NCBI GenBank assembly: GCA_945872035.1
Contig: CAMBYA010000048.1
Location: 1-10,942, forward strand
Length of the DNA: 10,942 nt
Source: Rhizobium sp. Q54
GTDB taxonomy: Bacteria > Pseudomonadota > Alphaproteobacteria > SMXS01
Reading direction: 5' to 3'
Within the stretch, counting starts at the first letter, position 1, and each line of letters opens with the position of its first letter. The position numbers were made by a program, and so were the translations under genes. Below are positions 1-9,167 of the stretch, one piece after another. Below the pieces are notes generated by a model. That model was given only the letters and a program-made list of their open reading frames with translations, searched no databases and was not told the origin of the DNA.

Positions 1-1088
1 CTACGGGTTTCCAGCGTCGGTCGAAGTTCTCGCGGATCCACGAAATCGTACTCGATGGCATAACCCGGCTGCAGCATCACCGCATGCTCAAGGCCGGGAA
101 TGGTCTTCAGCATCTCGGCCTGGACCTCGCGGGGTAGCGACGTCGAGATGCCGTTCGGATAGACCGTGTCGTCATCGAGGCCTTCCGGCTCAAGGAAGAT
201 CTGGTGCCGGTCCCGCTCGCCGAAGCGCACCACCTTGTCCTCGATGGAGGGACAATAGCGCGGGCCGCTCGATTCGATCTGGCCCGAATACATCGGCGCC
301 CGGTGGAGATTGGCGAGGATGATCGCGTGGGTTGCTGCGTTGGTGTGGGTGATGTGACAGTTGATCTGGGGCGTGGTGATGCTCTCGGTGAGGAACGAGA
401 ACGGCACCGGCGGATTGTCACCCGGCTGTGCTTCCAGACTCGCCCAGTCGATGGTCCGGCCATCGAGCCGCGCCGGCGTGCCGGTCTTCAGCCGTCCCAC
501 CCCGAAGCCCCGCCGCCGCAGCGTCTTCGACAGGCCCAGCGACGGTGCCTCGCCAATCCGGCCGCCGGCGGTCTGCTTCTCGCCCATGTGGATGATTCCG
601 CTGAGAAACGTGCCGGTGGTCAGGATCACGCGGCCGGCGCGGATTTCCGCGCCGTCGCCGGTGACGATTCCCGCCACGCGCGCGGTCACGTCGCCAGACA
701 CCTTAACCTCTTCCAGGATCAGGTCTTCCACCGCGCCGGCCATGACCGTCAGGTTGGGATAGTCGAGCAGCAGCGCCTGCATGGCGTTGCGGTACAGCTT
801 TCGGTCGGCCTGGGCGCGCGGACCACGAACAGCCGGACCCTTGCCGCGGTTCAGCAACCGGAACTGGATCCCCGCTGCGTCCGCCACCCGGCCCATGACG
901 CCGTCGAGCGCATCGATCTCGCGCACCAGATGGCCCTTGCCCAGCCCGCCGATGGCCGGATTGCAAGACATCTGGCCGATGGTCTCGATCTTGTGGGTGA
1001 GCAGCAGCGTGCGCGCACCGATACGGGCCGAAGCTGCCGCCGCTTCGCACCCCGCATGACCACCGCCGATGACGATAACGTCGTACAT
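1..1088 (-). CDS. mnmG: MnmG (GidA), tRNA U34 carboxymethylaminomethyl-modifying FAD enzyme, N-terminal part
   Basis: FAD-dependent subunit of the MnmE-MnmG complex, which places a (carboxymethyl)aminomethyl group on C5 of wobble uridine 34 in certain tRNAs; cytosolic. The frame is open from the ATG at 1088 to the window edge, giving 362 codons, about 58% of the usual 620-630 residues; the C-terminal helical domain is off the window. Visible landmarks are the Rossmann FAD motif [11 protein letters not shown] at about residues 7-17, the family signatures [20 protein letters not shown] and [13 protein letters not shown], the GTFLSG segment, RLKTGTP, and [13 protein letters not shown] with Cys279, equivalent to catalytic Cys277 of E. 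coli. It ends in [13 protein letters not shown], another family signature. A GGAG motif sits 5 nt before the ATG. It lies 90 bp downstream of mnmE with no visible terminator, so co-transcription is likely. Identity is secure. Confidence 0.97.
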   Translation of the reverse strand, partial: MYDVIVIGGGHAGCEAAAASARIGARTLLLTHKIETIGQMSCNPAIGGLGKGHLVREIDALDGVMGRVADAAGIQFRLLNRGKGPAVRGPRAQADRKLYRNAMQALLLDYPNLTVMAGAVEDLILEEVKVSGDVTARVAGIVTGDGAEIRAGRVILTTGTFLSGIIHMGEKQTAGGRIGEAPSLGLSKTLRRRGFGVGRLKTGTPARLDGRTIDWASLEAQPGDNPPVPFSFLTESITTPQINCHITHTNAATHAIILANLHRAPMYSGQIESSGPRYCPSIEDKVVRFGERDRHQIFLEPEGLDDDTVYPNGISTSLPREVQAEMLKTIPGLEHAVMLQPGYAIEYDFVDPRELRPTLETR

Positions 1089-1145
1089 GCCTGCTCCGGT
1101 TTGCGCGCAATCTAGGCGCGAGGCGGCTTCAGGGCAAGGGACAGG

Positions 1146-1165
1146 GATGTTTCACGTGAAACATC
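1146..1165. other. parS: parS centromere-like site (ParB/Spo0J binding)
   Basis: The core TGTTTCACGTGAAACA at 1148-1163 is a perfect palindrome and matches the known bacterial parS consensus at all 16 positions. Symmetry extends to 20 bp (1146-1165). It sits between the mnmE stop and the mnmG start. ParB nucleates here, spreads over flanking DNA and is moved by ParA to segregate the chromosome origin. In alphaproteobacteria parA and parB usually lie just beyond mnmG-rsmG, which would be left of this window. That last point is inference; the match itself is seen directly. Confidence 0.93.
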
Positions 1166-1178
1166 ACGTTAACCGACT

Positions 1179-2480
1179 TCATTTCCCGATGCAGAACTCG
1201 CCGAACACCACGTCGAGAACATCCTCCACATCGACCCGGCCGGTTATACGGCCCAGCGCGCGGGCGGCAAGACGGACGTCCTCGGCGACTAGCTCGGGTT
1301 CCAGTTCACCGCTAGCACCCACGCATGCACGGTCCAGATGCGCGACCGCATCCTCCAGCGCGCGGCGATGCCGGGACCGCGTCAGGCTCGGCACATCGCG
1401 CAGGCCCATCATAGCGATGACCCTTTCCTCCAGCGCCGCCAACAGCACGTCGATGCCTTCACCGGTACGGACGGAGATAAGGAACGCGCCCGGTATCGGC
1501 GAGGGACGCGCGATATCCACCTTGTTGATGACGATCAGGCCGTCGGCTTGTTCGAGACCGATATCTTCGCCTGACTCATATATCTGCAGGCGCAGATCCG
1601 CCTGATCGGCACGGGCGCGGGCGCGCCGAACGCCTTCCTGCTCGATAATGTCCTCGGAGTCGCGCAATCCAGCCGTATCGACCAAGGTCAACGGATAGCC
1701 GCCCAGATCCAACCTGACCTCGATGATGTCACGCGTAGTGCCGGCGACCTCCGAGACTATAGCCACGTCGCGTCTCGCCAACGCATTGAGAAGACTTGAT
1801 TTTCCAACATTGGGCGCGCCAGTGATCACAACCTGGAAGCCGTCCCTCAACGCCTCGCCACGACGGTCATCGGCCAGATGCGCGCGGATCTCCGTGGACA
1901 GACGATCTAACGCCGGCACAACTTGGGCCGCCAGCCCACCGGGCAAATCCTCGTCGGGAAAGTCCAGGTCCGCCTCGAGGAACGCGAGCGCCCGGATCAG
2001 GTCGCCGCGCCAGCCCTCGTAGACTGCGCCCAGGGCGCCGTCCATCTGCCGCAGTGCCTGGAGCCGCTGCGCCTCGGTCTCGGCGCCCACCAGGTCGGCG
2101 ATTCCCTCGGCCTCGGTCAAATCCAGCTTGCCGTTCTCGAACGCGCGGCGACTGAACTCGCCCGGCTCGGCCGGCACCAACCCGAGCCCGTCCAGCGCCG
2201 CGACCATGGCGGCGATCACAGCGGGACCGCCATGCAGGTGCAGTTCGGCAACATCCTCGCCGGTGAAGCTGGCCGGCGCCGGAAACCAGATCGCCAGGCC
2301 ACGATCAATCACCGTGCCCGTCGACGGGGCGGTAAACGACCGCAGCGCCGCTTGCCGCGCGGGCGGCACGTCCTTGCCGGTGAGGGTGGCGAGCGCCGTG
2401 CCCGCCTCCTCGCCCGACACGCGCATCACCGCGACGCCGGCACGGCCCTTTGCCGACGCCAGCGCATAGATGGTGGTCAT
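1179..2480 (-). CDS. mnmE: MnmE (TrmE), tRNA U34-modifying GTPase
   Basis: GTPase partner of MnmG in wobble-uridine modification. It is 433 residues, close to the usual 440-455. The N-terminal tetrahydrofolate-binding domain begins TIYALASAKGRAGVAVMRVSG and contains the family segment PAEPGEFSRRAFENGKLDL (103-121). The inserted G domain has G1 GAPNVGKSS (221-229), G2 TTRD (248-251), G3 DTAGLR (268-273), G4 NKVD (319-322) and a G5-like ISVRTG (335-340). The C-terminus is FCIGK with the conserved Cys430. The ATG at 2480-2478 overlaps the TGA of the upstream ferredoxin gene (ATGA), implying translational coupling. The G-domain part (about 1560-1860) is about 57-63% GC and uses codons such as ATA, AGA, AAA and TCA, whereas the N-terminal part (2161-2280) is about 72-77% GC; this is noted as a finding. 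Confidence 0.98.
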   Translation of the reverse strand: MTTIYALASAKGRAGVAVMRVSGEEAGTALATLTGKDVPPARQAALRSFTAPSTGTVIDRGLAIWFPAPASFTGEDVAELHLHGGPAVIAAMVAALDGLGLVPAEPGEFSRRAFENGKLDLTEAEGIADLVGAETEAQRLQALRQMDGALGAVYEGWRGDLIRALAFLEADLDFPDEDLPGGLAAQVVPALDRLSTEIRAHLADDRRGEALRDGFQVVITGAPNVGKSSLLNALARRDVAIVSEVAGTTRDIIEVRLDLGGYPLTLVDTAGLRDSEDIIEQEGVRRARARADQADLRLQIYESGEDIGLEQADGLIVINKVDIARPSPIPGAFLISVRTGEGIDVLLAALEERVIAMMGLRDVPSLTRSRHRRALEDAVAHLDRACVGASGELEPELVAEDVRLAARALGRITGRVDVEDVLDVVFGEFCIGK

Positions 2481-2836
2481 TTTTCGACGGTTTCGGAGAG
2501 TTTGGTCTGACCCGGCTGCAGCATCAGGCGCTCGACCCGCTCACCCCTGGTCAGGTGCCGTTCCAGAATCTCGTCCACGTCGGCCTCGGTGTCGTAGTGG
2601 TACCAGACGCCTTCCGGATAGATCACCATGGTCGGACCCAGCTCGCAGCGGTCCAGGCAGCCGCTGGCGTTGATTCGCACGCCCTTGATCTTCAACTCCT
2701 TGGCGCGCTTCTTCATATACTCACGCAAGGGCTCGGAACCCTTGGCTTTACACGAACTGCGCGGGTGACCTTCGGGGCGTTCATTGGTGCAGCAGAACAC
2801 ATGCTCCGCGAAGTAGAGCGGCGGGTCGTTCACCAT
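2477..2836 (-). CDS. (2Fe-2S) ferredoxin domain-containing protein, thioredoxin-like type
   Basis: A 119-residue protein of the thioredoxin-like [2Fe-2S] ferredoxin type (COG3411-like). The start YFAEHVFCCTNERPEGHPRSSC, with Cys16 and Cys29 spaced by 12 residues, and a later GCLDRC, with Cys60 and Cys64 spaced by three, match the C-x(10-12)-C ... C-x3-C cluster-ligand pattern; Cys15 is extra. The segments GPTMVIYPEGVWY and VDEILERHL are also typical of the family. No signal peptide or membrane segment is seen, so it should be cytosolic. It probably carries single electrons, but the partner is unknown. The ATG is 3 nt after the stop of the upstream DUF6489-like gene, and its TGA overlaps the ATG of mnmE, so it sits inside a tight operon. 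A link to tRNA modification is inference from position only. Confidence 0.9.
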   Translation of the reverse strand: MVNDPPLYFAEHVFCCTNERPEGHPRSSCKAKGSEPLREYMKKRAKELKIKGVRINASGCLDRCELGPTMVIYPEGVWYHYDTEADVDEILERHLTRGERVERLMLQPGQTKLSETVEK

Positions 2837-2839
2837 GAC

Positions 2840-3106
2840 CTATTTGGCTTCCTTGTCTTTTTCCGTCTTGTTGCGTGTTCCGCCGGTCGCCATGCGCCAG
2901 AACATCCCCTGCATCTCCTCCAGACCGGGAACGCCGGTGGGAAAGAACGCCTTCATCATCGCCTCGGGCCCCAGTGTGTCGATGGTTTTCTGCACCTGGT
3001 GCTGCATCTTGTCCATCATGGCGTCCTGGAACGGCTTGACGTCCGGCAGCCCGAGGAAGGTTCTGGCTTCCTCGGGGGTGCAGTCTATGTCTATCGTCAC
3101 CTTCAT
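2840..3106 (-). CDS. DUF6489-like small conserved protein
   Basis: An 88-residue protein beginning MKVTIDIDCTPEEARTFLGL, which I recognise as the opening of the alphaproteobacterial DUF6489 family; no function is known to me. The features seen are a short beta-like start (MKVTIDIDCT), the PEEARTFLGLPDV segment, an amphipathic helix with many Met and Gln (residues 25-45), a GMFWRM segment near residue 68, and a Lys/Glu-rich tail. There is no signal peptide or long hydrophobic segment. The frame stays open far upstream, but only the ATG at 3106 fits: it is preceded by AGAGGG about 8 nt upstream and begins the conserved sequence. It is the first gene of the minus-strand set leading through the ferredoxin to mnmE and mnmG, and it faces the plus-strand YyaL-type gene across 75 bp. 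Confidence 0.82.
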   Translation of the reverse strand: MKVTIDIDCTPEEARTFLGLPDVKPFQDAMMDKMQHQVQKTIDTLGPEAMMKAFFPTGVPGLEEMQGMFWRMATGGTRNKTEKDKEAK

Positions 3107-3181
3107 CGGTGTACCCTCTCGCGGCTGACAGAAGCGGGTGGTCCAGACCGAAACCGTACACCAATCGGTCCCGGAAACCCA
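3107..3181. promoter_or_regulatory. Divergent intergenic region with inverted repeats
   Basis: 75 bp separate the starts of the DUF6489-like gene (minus) and the YyaL-type gene (plus), so promoters for both directions should lie in or next to it. It contains a 7-bp inverted pair, GGTGTAC at 3108-3114 and GTACACC at 3156-3162, and a nested pair, ACCGA at 3147-3151 and TCGGT at 3165-3169. I see no convincing -35/-10 pair in either direction. Regulation by these repeats is only a possibility. Confidence 0.35.
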
Positions 3182-5220
<2,039 letters not shown>

Positions 5221-5224
<4 letters not shown>

Positions 5225-5670
5225 CCCAGCTCTCCATGCACAGCCCGGTGGGCGACCTCACCATCAGCGAGGACGGCGGCGCGGTCGTGTCGCTCGACTG
5301 GGGCTGGGGCGCGCTGCAGACCGAAACGCCGCTGCTGCGCGAAGCCAAGCGCCAGCTCGAGCGCTACTTCGACGGCGGGCTCGAGCAGTTCGAGCTGCCG
5401 CTTCGGCCCTACGGCACCACGTTCCGGAAACAGGTATGGGATGCCATGCTCCGGATTCCCTACGGTTCCACACAGACTTACGGCAAGATCGCCGCCGACG
5501 TCGGCTCACCGGCGCGGCCGGTTGGCGGCGCTTGCGGCGCCAATCCCATTCCGATCATCATTCCCTGCCACCGGGTTCTCGGCGCCAATGGCGCCCTGGG
5601 CGGCTATTCGGGCGAGGGTGGCACCGAGACCAAAGCATTCCTGCTGCGGCTGGAGGGCGCGTTGCTCTAG
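5221..5670 (+). CDS. ogt: Methylated-DNA--[protein]-cysteine S-methyltransferase (Ogt type)
   Basis: Suicide DNA-repair protein that moves alkyl groups from O6-alkylguanine (or O4-alkylthymine) to its own cysteine. It is 149 residues, a compact Ogt without the Ada N-terminal domain. The active site is IIIPCHRVLG with Cys116; Asn108 in GANPIP is the usual pocket asparagine. The helix-turn-helix part reads FRKQVWDAMLRIPYGSTQTYGKIA (about 68-91), with the conserved Tyr87 and the intercalating Arg99 in ARPVGG. Most relatives have Arg-Ala-Val-Gly where this one has Arg-Pro-Val-Gly, a small deviation beside the arginine finger. The start at 5221 overlaps the stop of the YyaL-type gene (ATGA), so the two are probably co-translated; why a DNA repair protein is paired with it is unknown. 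No Ada-box-like site was recognised. Confidence 0.95.
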
Positions 5671-5682
5671 CGGCCAACAGTC

Positions 5683-5711
5683 TTGAGAGGTTCATACGCT
5701 CCGACTAGAGT
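5683..5711 (+). promoter_or_regulatory. Predicted sigma-70-type promoter of the dienelactone hydrolase gene
   Basis: TTGAGA at 5683-5688 (5 of 6 to TTGACA) and TAGAGT at 5706-5711 (4 of 6 to TATAAT) are separated by exactly 17 bp. They lie in the 71-bp gap after ogt, about 30 bp before the ATG at 5742. A strong Shine-Dalgarno AAAGGAG (5728-5734) follows, 7 nt before the start. This is a pattern match only; alphaproteobacterial -10 elements are loose. Confidence 0.4.
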
Positions 5712-5741
5712 TCCTGCATCACCGGGCAAAGGAGACCTCTG

Positions 5742-6440
5742 ATGAGCGAGATCAATATCCAGGCAACAGACGGCAGCGGAACCTTCACCGGTTACCTCGC
5801 GAAGCCGGCGAGCGGACGGGGACCAGGCGTCGTCGTCATCCAGGAGATCTTCGGCGTCAACGCCTTCGTTCGCGAAACCGCCGACTGGCTCGCCGCGCAG
5901 GGCTATGTCGCGCTCGCGCCTGACCTGTTCTGGCGGCAGGAACCTGGCATCCAGCTCACCGACAAGACCGAGGCCGACTGGGCCAGGGCGTTCGAGCTGT
6001 TCAACGGCTTCAATATCGACAAGGGCATCGAGGACATCGGCGCGACCATCGATGCGCTGCGCAACATGGACGGTTGCACGGGCAAGGTCGGCGCGGTCGG
6101 CTACTGCCTCGGCGGCCTGCTGGCTTACCTGACGGCGGCGCGCACCAGCATCGACGCGGCCGTCGGCTATTACGGCGTGTCGATCAACGACAGGCTGTCG
6201 GAAGCGTCCGGCATCAAGCGTCCGCTGCTGCTGCACGTGGCATCCGAAGATGGCTTCGTGCCGAAGGAAGCCCAGGCCGCGATGCATCAAGGCCTCGATT
6301 CCAATTCGCGGGTGACGCTGCACGACTATCCGGGACGCGACCATGCCTTTGCCCGCACCGGCGGCGAACACTACGACAAGCAGGACGCCGACCTGGCGAA
6401 CAAGCGGACGCTGGACTTCTTCGCCGCCAACCTGCGTTAG
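5742..6440 (+). CDS. Dienelactone hydrolase family protein
   Basis: A 232-residue alpha/beta hydrolase of the dienelactone hydrolase (carboxymethylenebutenolidase-like) family. The cysteine nucleophile is in GAVGYCLGG (Cys122), the acid is Asp170 in HVASEDGFVP, and the base is His201 in GRDHAF; Glu35 in VIQEIFGV matches the glutamate that interacts with the cysteine in classical enzymes. There is no signal peptide, so it should be cytosolic. The ATG at 5742 has a strong Shine-Dalgarno AAAGGAG 7 nt upstream. Many members are of unknown substrate; no chlorocatechol or other aromatic-degradation genes are nearby, so a role in that pathway is not supported. It follows ogt by 71 bp with a plausible own promoter. 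Confidence 0.93.
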   Translation: MSEINIQATDGSGTFTGYLAKPASGRGPGVVVIQEIFGVNAFVRETADWLAAQGYVALAPDLFWRQEPGIQLTDKTEADWARAFELFNGFNIDKGIEDIGATIDALRNMDGCTGKVGAVGYCLGGLLAYLTAARTSIDAAVGYYGVSINDRLSEASGIKRPLLLHVASEDGFVPKEAQAAMHQGLDSNSRVTLHDYPGRDHAFARTGGEHYDKQDADLANKRTLDFFAANLR

Positions 6441-6610
6441 CCGGCCGATCGAGGCCGTCCGACGCACGGAAATCGACCGGACGTGCCGTCCCGAAGGCAT
6501 CGTTCGGTTGCATCGCGACACGGAAGACCGCAAACATACGGAATCAACCGTCACCCTGCCCTGACGAGCCGGCCTGACGTCCGCCCCTTATGTCCAGGCC
6601 CCGCAGGCCA
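6441..6610. other. Intergenic region between the dienelactone hydrolase gene and coaA
   Basis: 170 bp (149 bp if coaA starts at 6590). A short hairpin-capable sequence, CGGCC-N6-GGCCG, lies immediately after the hydrolase stop but has no T-run, so it is not a convincing terminator. A TTGCAT at 6508-6513 has no good -10 partner at normal spacing. No small gene is supported here. Confidence 0.3.
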
Positions 6611-7558
6611 ATGAATCGCAAGACTGTGCCTAGCGTGTCCCCCTACCGGAACTTCACCCGTGCCGAATGGTCGCGCCTGCGCGAGGACACGCCGCTCACC
6701 CTGTCGCCCGAGGAGCTCGATCGGCTGAAGGGCCTCAACGAGCCGATCTCCATGGACGAGGTGATCGACATCTACCTGCCCATGTCGAGGCTGATCAACC
6801 TGCACTACGCTGCCTCGCAGCAGCTGTTCCGCGCCACCAACGAGTTCCTTGGCCTGGAAAAGCGCAAGGTGCCCTACATCATCGGCATGGCGGGCAGCGT
6901 CTCGGTGGGCAAGAGCACCACCGCCCGCATCCTGCGAACCCTGCTCAGCCGCTGGGCCGACCATCCCAAGGTGGACCTGGTGCCGACCGACGGCTTCCTG
7001 CTGCCCAACGAGGAGATGGAGCGTCGCGGGATCATGAACCGCAAGGGCTTCCCGGAAAGCTACGACCTGCACGCCATGCTGGCGTTCATGGCCGACGTGA
7101 AGGCCGGCAAGCGCGACGTGTCGGCGCCCACCTATTCGCACCTCGTGTACAACGTCCAGCCCGACAAGCGGCTGGTGGTCGACCGGCCGGACATCCTCAT
7201 CGTCGAGGGCCTCAACGTCCTGCAGACCAGCCCGGCCGGCGCCGAGCCCATGCCCTACGTTTCCGACTTCTTCGACTTCTCGATCTATATCGACGCCACC
7301 GAGGAAGACCTGCTGCAATGGTATGTGGAACGGTTCCTTCGGCTGCGCGAAACCGCGTTCCGCGACCCGGCCTCGTATTTCCATCGCTATGCGGTGCTGA
7401 CCGAGAGCGAGGCGAAGGAAACCGCCACGTCGATCTGGGAGACCATCAACCTGGTCAATTTGCGCCGGAACATCCAGCCGACCCGCCAGCGCGCCGATCT
7501 GATCCTGCACAAGGGCAGCGACCACACGATGGAGTCGGTGGCGCTCAGGGGGGCTTAG
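6611..7558 (+). CDS. coaA: Type I pantothenate kinase
   Basis: Phosphorylates pantothenate with ATP, the first and usually feedback-regulated step of coenzyme A synthesis; cytosolic. From the ATG at 6611 it is 315 residues (E. coli CoaA has 316), and it aligns from the first residue without gaps to recalled E. coli CoaA up to about residue 180. The P-loop GSVSVGKST has Lys101, catalytic Asp127 lies in PTDGFL, and His177 is in TYSHLVY, all at the E. coli numbers. Further signatures are RKGFPESYD (144-152), [11 protein letters not shown] (195-205) and [11 protein letters not shown] (237-247). An in-frame ATG at 6590 would add seven residues but has no Shine-Dalgarno; the 6611 start has GCAGG just upstream. 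It lies alone after a 170-bp gap, without the his genes it neighbours in some relatives. Confidence 0.95.
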   Translation: MNRKTVPSVSPYRNFTRAEWSRLREDTPLTLSPEELDRLKGLNEPISMDEVIDIYLPMSRLINLHYAASQQLFRATNEFLGLEKRKVPYIIGMAGSVSVGKSTTARILRTLLSRWADHPKVDLVPTDGFLLPNEEMERRGIMNRKGFPESYDLHAMLAFMADVKAGKRDVSAPTYSHLVYNVQPDKRLVVDRPDILIVEGLNVLQTSPAGAEPMPYVSDFFDFSIYIDATEEDLLQWYVERFLRLRETAFRDPASYFHRYAVLTESEAKETATSIWETINLVNLRRNIQPTRQRADLILHKGSDHTMESVALRGA

Positions 7559-7602
7559 AGCCCACCTGTCCACATTCGCCATGAGAGTGGGGATCGGCAA
7601 TG

Positions 7603-7628
7603 AAAAAGGGGCGCATGAAGCGCCCCTT
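7603..7628 (-). terminator. Intrinsic terminator downstream of rho
   Basis: A 9-bp perfect stem, AAGGGGCGC (7606-7614) and GCGCCCCTT (7620-7628), encloses a 5-nt loop. Read on the minus strand it ends in a TTTTT run (7607-7603), the classic form of an intrinsic terminator, 25 nt beyond the rho stop. On the plus strand the stem is followed by CCC rather than T, so termination of coaA transcripts here would be weaker. Confidence 0.85.
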
Positions 7629-7653
7629 CCCAAACGCTCAAACAGCAACAACC

Positions 7654-8922
7654 CTACGTATTCATCGACTCGAAGAAGTCGGCGTTGTTCTTGCTGTCCT
7701 TGACCTTGCTGAGAAGGAACTCGATGGCATCGACCGTGCCCATCGGGTTCAGAATACGGCGCAGGACCCACATCTTCGACAGGGTGCCCTTGTCCACCAG
7801 CAGTTCTTCCTTGCGGGTGCCGGACTTCAGGATGTCGAGGGCCGGGAACACGCGCTTGTCGGAGACCTTGCGGTCCAGGATGATTTCCGAGTTACCGGTG
7901 CCCTTGAACTCCTCGAAGATCACCTCGTCCATGCGGCTGCCGGTGTCGATCAGCGCAGTGGCGATGATGGTCAGCGAGCCGCCTTCCTCGATGTTGCGGG
8001 CGGCGCCGAAGAAGCGCTTGGGACGCTGCAGGGCGTTGGCATCGACACCACCGGTCAGCACCTTGCCGGACGACGGCACCACGGTGTTGTAGGCGCGCGC
8101 CAGGCGAGTGATCGAATCGAGCAGGATCACCACGTCGCGCTTGTGCTCGACGAGCCGCTTGGCCTTCTCGATGACCATCTCGGTCACCGCCACGTGGCGC
8201 GTGGCCGGCTCGTCGAAGGTCGAGCTGATGACCTCGCCCTTCACCGAGCGGGCCATGTCGGTCACTTCCTCGGGCCGCTCATCGATGAGCAGCACGATCA
8301 GGTAGACCTCGGGATGGTTGGCGGTGATCGAGTGGGCGATGTTCTGCAGCAGCACGGTCTTGCCGGTGCGCGGCGGCGCCACGACCAGGGCGCGCTGGCC
8401 CTTGCCGAGCGGCGAGATGATATCGATGATCCGCGAGCTCATGTCGTCGCTCTTCGAATCGCCCAGGGCGCCGCTGCGGTCCAGCACCAGGCGCTCGTCG
8501 GGATAGAGCGGCGTGAGGTTGTCGAAGTTGACCTTGTGACGGGCCTTCTCCGTATCCTCGAAATTGATCGTGTTGACCTTGAGCAGCGCGAAGTAGCGCT
8601 CGCTGTCCTTGGGGGCGCGGATCGGGCCCTCGATGGTATCGCCGGTGCGCATGCCGAACCGGCGGATCTGGCTGGGGCTGACATAAATGTCGTCGGGACC
8701 CGGCAGATAGTTGGCGTCCGGCGAGCGCAGGAAGCCGAATCCGTCCTGCAGCACCTCGAGCACACCGACGCCGGTGATCTCTTCGCCCTGGAACGCCAGC
8801 TGCTTGAGGATCGCAAACATCATGTCCTGTTTGCGCATGTTCGACGCGTTCTCGATTTCGAGCTCTTCGGCGAACGCCAGCAAGTCAGGCGGCGACTTGC
8901 CCTTAAGTTCTTGTAGATTCAT
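7654..8922 (-). CDS. rho: Transcription termination factor Rho
   Basis: Hexameric RNA-dependent ATPase/helicase that ends transcription at Rho-dependent sites. It is 422 residues from the ATG at 8922 (E. coli Rho has 419), beginning [20 protein letters not shown]. The primary RNA-binding domain has [19 protein letters not shown] (57-75) and [13 protein letters not shown] (77-89). The ATPase core has Walker A APPRTGKT (182-189), [13 protein letters not shown] (211-223), Walker B ILLDS (266-270), Q-loop [11 protein letters not shown] (288-298) and the GTGNSE R-loop region (about 341-346). A longer frame begins at 8994 but lacks family support. A GGA lies 10 nt before the ATG. It is third after hemE and hemJ, preceded by a 245-bp leader and followed by an intrinsic terminator. 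Walker A reads RTGKT rather than the KAGKT of E. coli. Confidence 0.98.
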   Translation of the reverse strand: MNLQELKGKSPPDLLAFAEELEIENASNMRKQDMMFAILKQLAFQGEEITGVGVLEVLQDGFGFLRSPDANYLPGPDDIYVSPSQIRRFGMRTGDTIEGPIRAPKDSERYFALLKVNTINFEDTEKARHKVNFDNLTPLYPDERLVLDRSGALGDSKSDDMSSRIIDIISPLGKGQRALVVAPPRTGKTVLLQNIAHSITANHPEVYLIVLLIDERPEEVTDMARSVKGEVISSTFDEPATRHVAVTEMVIEKAKRLVEHKRDVVILLDSITRLARAYNTVVPSSGKVLTGGVDANALQRPKRFFGAARNIEEGGSLTIIATALIDTGSRMDEVIFEEFKGTGNSEIILDRKVSDKRVFPALDILKSGTRKEELLVDKGTLSKMWVLRRILNPMGTVDAIEFLLSKVKDSKNNADFFESMNT

Positions 8923-9167
8923 CGGAATATCCGATTGCCTTCTGGAAGGATGGAACTGTTGCGACAAACCCGGGACGAAGTGGCGAAAATCCACTCACTG
9001 TGTCCCACCGGTCGGTCGTACTGGTTCTTGTGGAGATGTTTTTCCGAGAGACCCCCGGAAAGGGGTGCGACAGCGCGTGTTACTGCCTTGGGATATGGCC
9101 ACAATGGCCAATGGTTCAAGCCTTGTCCAGCAAAAATGGAGAGTTCGGAAAAGCCCCCGGAAACTCC
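8923..9167 (-). promoter_or_regulatory. Leader/promoter region of rho
   Basis: 245 bp between the hemJ stop and the rho ATG. On the minus strand a weak -35-like TTGAAC (9119-9114) and a -10-like TATCCC (9095-9090) are 18 bp apart. An inverted repeat, TGGCCA-CAA-TGGCCA (9096-9110), lies in that spacer. A further hairpin-capable sequence, TTTCCG ... CGGAAA, is at about 9041-9061. In E. coli rho is autoregulated through a long leader; a similar role here is inference. Confidence 0.35.
9132..9166 (-). terminator. Possible weak intrinsic terminator after hemJ
   Basis: Just past the hemJ stop, on the minus strand, GAGTT (9166-9162) and CGGGG (9159-9155) can pair with TTCCG (9150-9146, two G-T wobbles) and AACTC (9145-9141), with a 2-nt bulge and a 4-nt loop. 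A TTTTT run follows at 9136-9132, after a 4-nt gap. The bulge, wobbles and gap make it weak; it may only partly separate hemE-hemJ from rho. Confidence 0.3.

Noticed and set aside
204..1115. 303-codon plus-strand open frame opposite mnmG
   Set aside because: mnmG is clearly encoded on the other strand; the translation has no recognisable motif.
1170..1180. TTAACC-like CtrA half-site next to parS
   Set aside because: Only one TTAA half is present; the second half at the required 7-nt spacing is missing on both strands.
2450..3181. Upstream in-frame extension of the YyaL-type gene by 244 codons
   Set aside because: It runs antisense through the ferredoxin and DUF6489-like genes, and the conserved family N-terminus begins at 3182.
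6508..6540. TTGCAT-based promoter for coaA
   Set aside because: No -10-like sequence occurs at 16-18 nt; the nearest candidate needs a 21-nt spacer.
7551..7563. GGGCT-TAG-AGCCC hairpin at the coaA stop as a terminator
   Set aside because: The stem is only 5 bp and is not followed by a T-run.
7600..8916. 438-codon plus-strand open frame opposite rho
   Set aside because: The minus strand encodes a full-length Rho with all motifs; the opposite frame shows no domain and reads through the rho terminator.
8923..8994. 24-codon N-terminal extension of Rho
   Set aside because: The family start MNLQELK at 8922 matches E. coli Rho; the extra sequence has no similarity I recognise.
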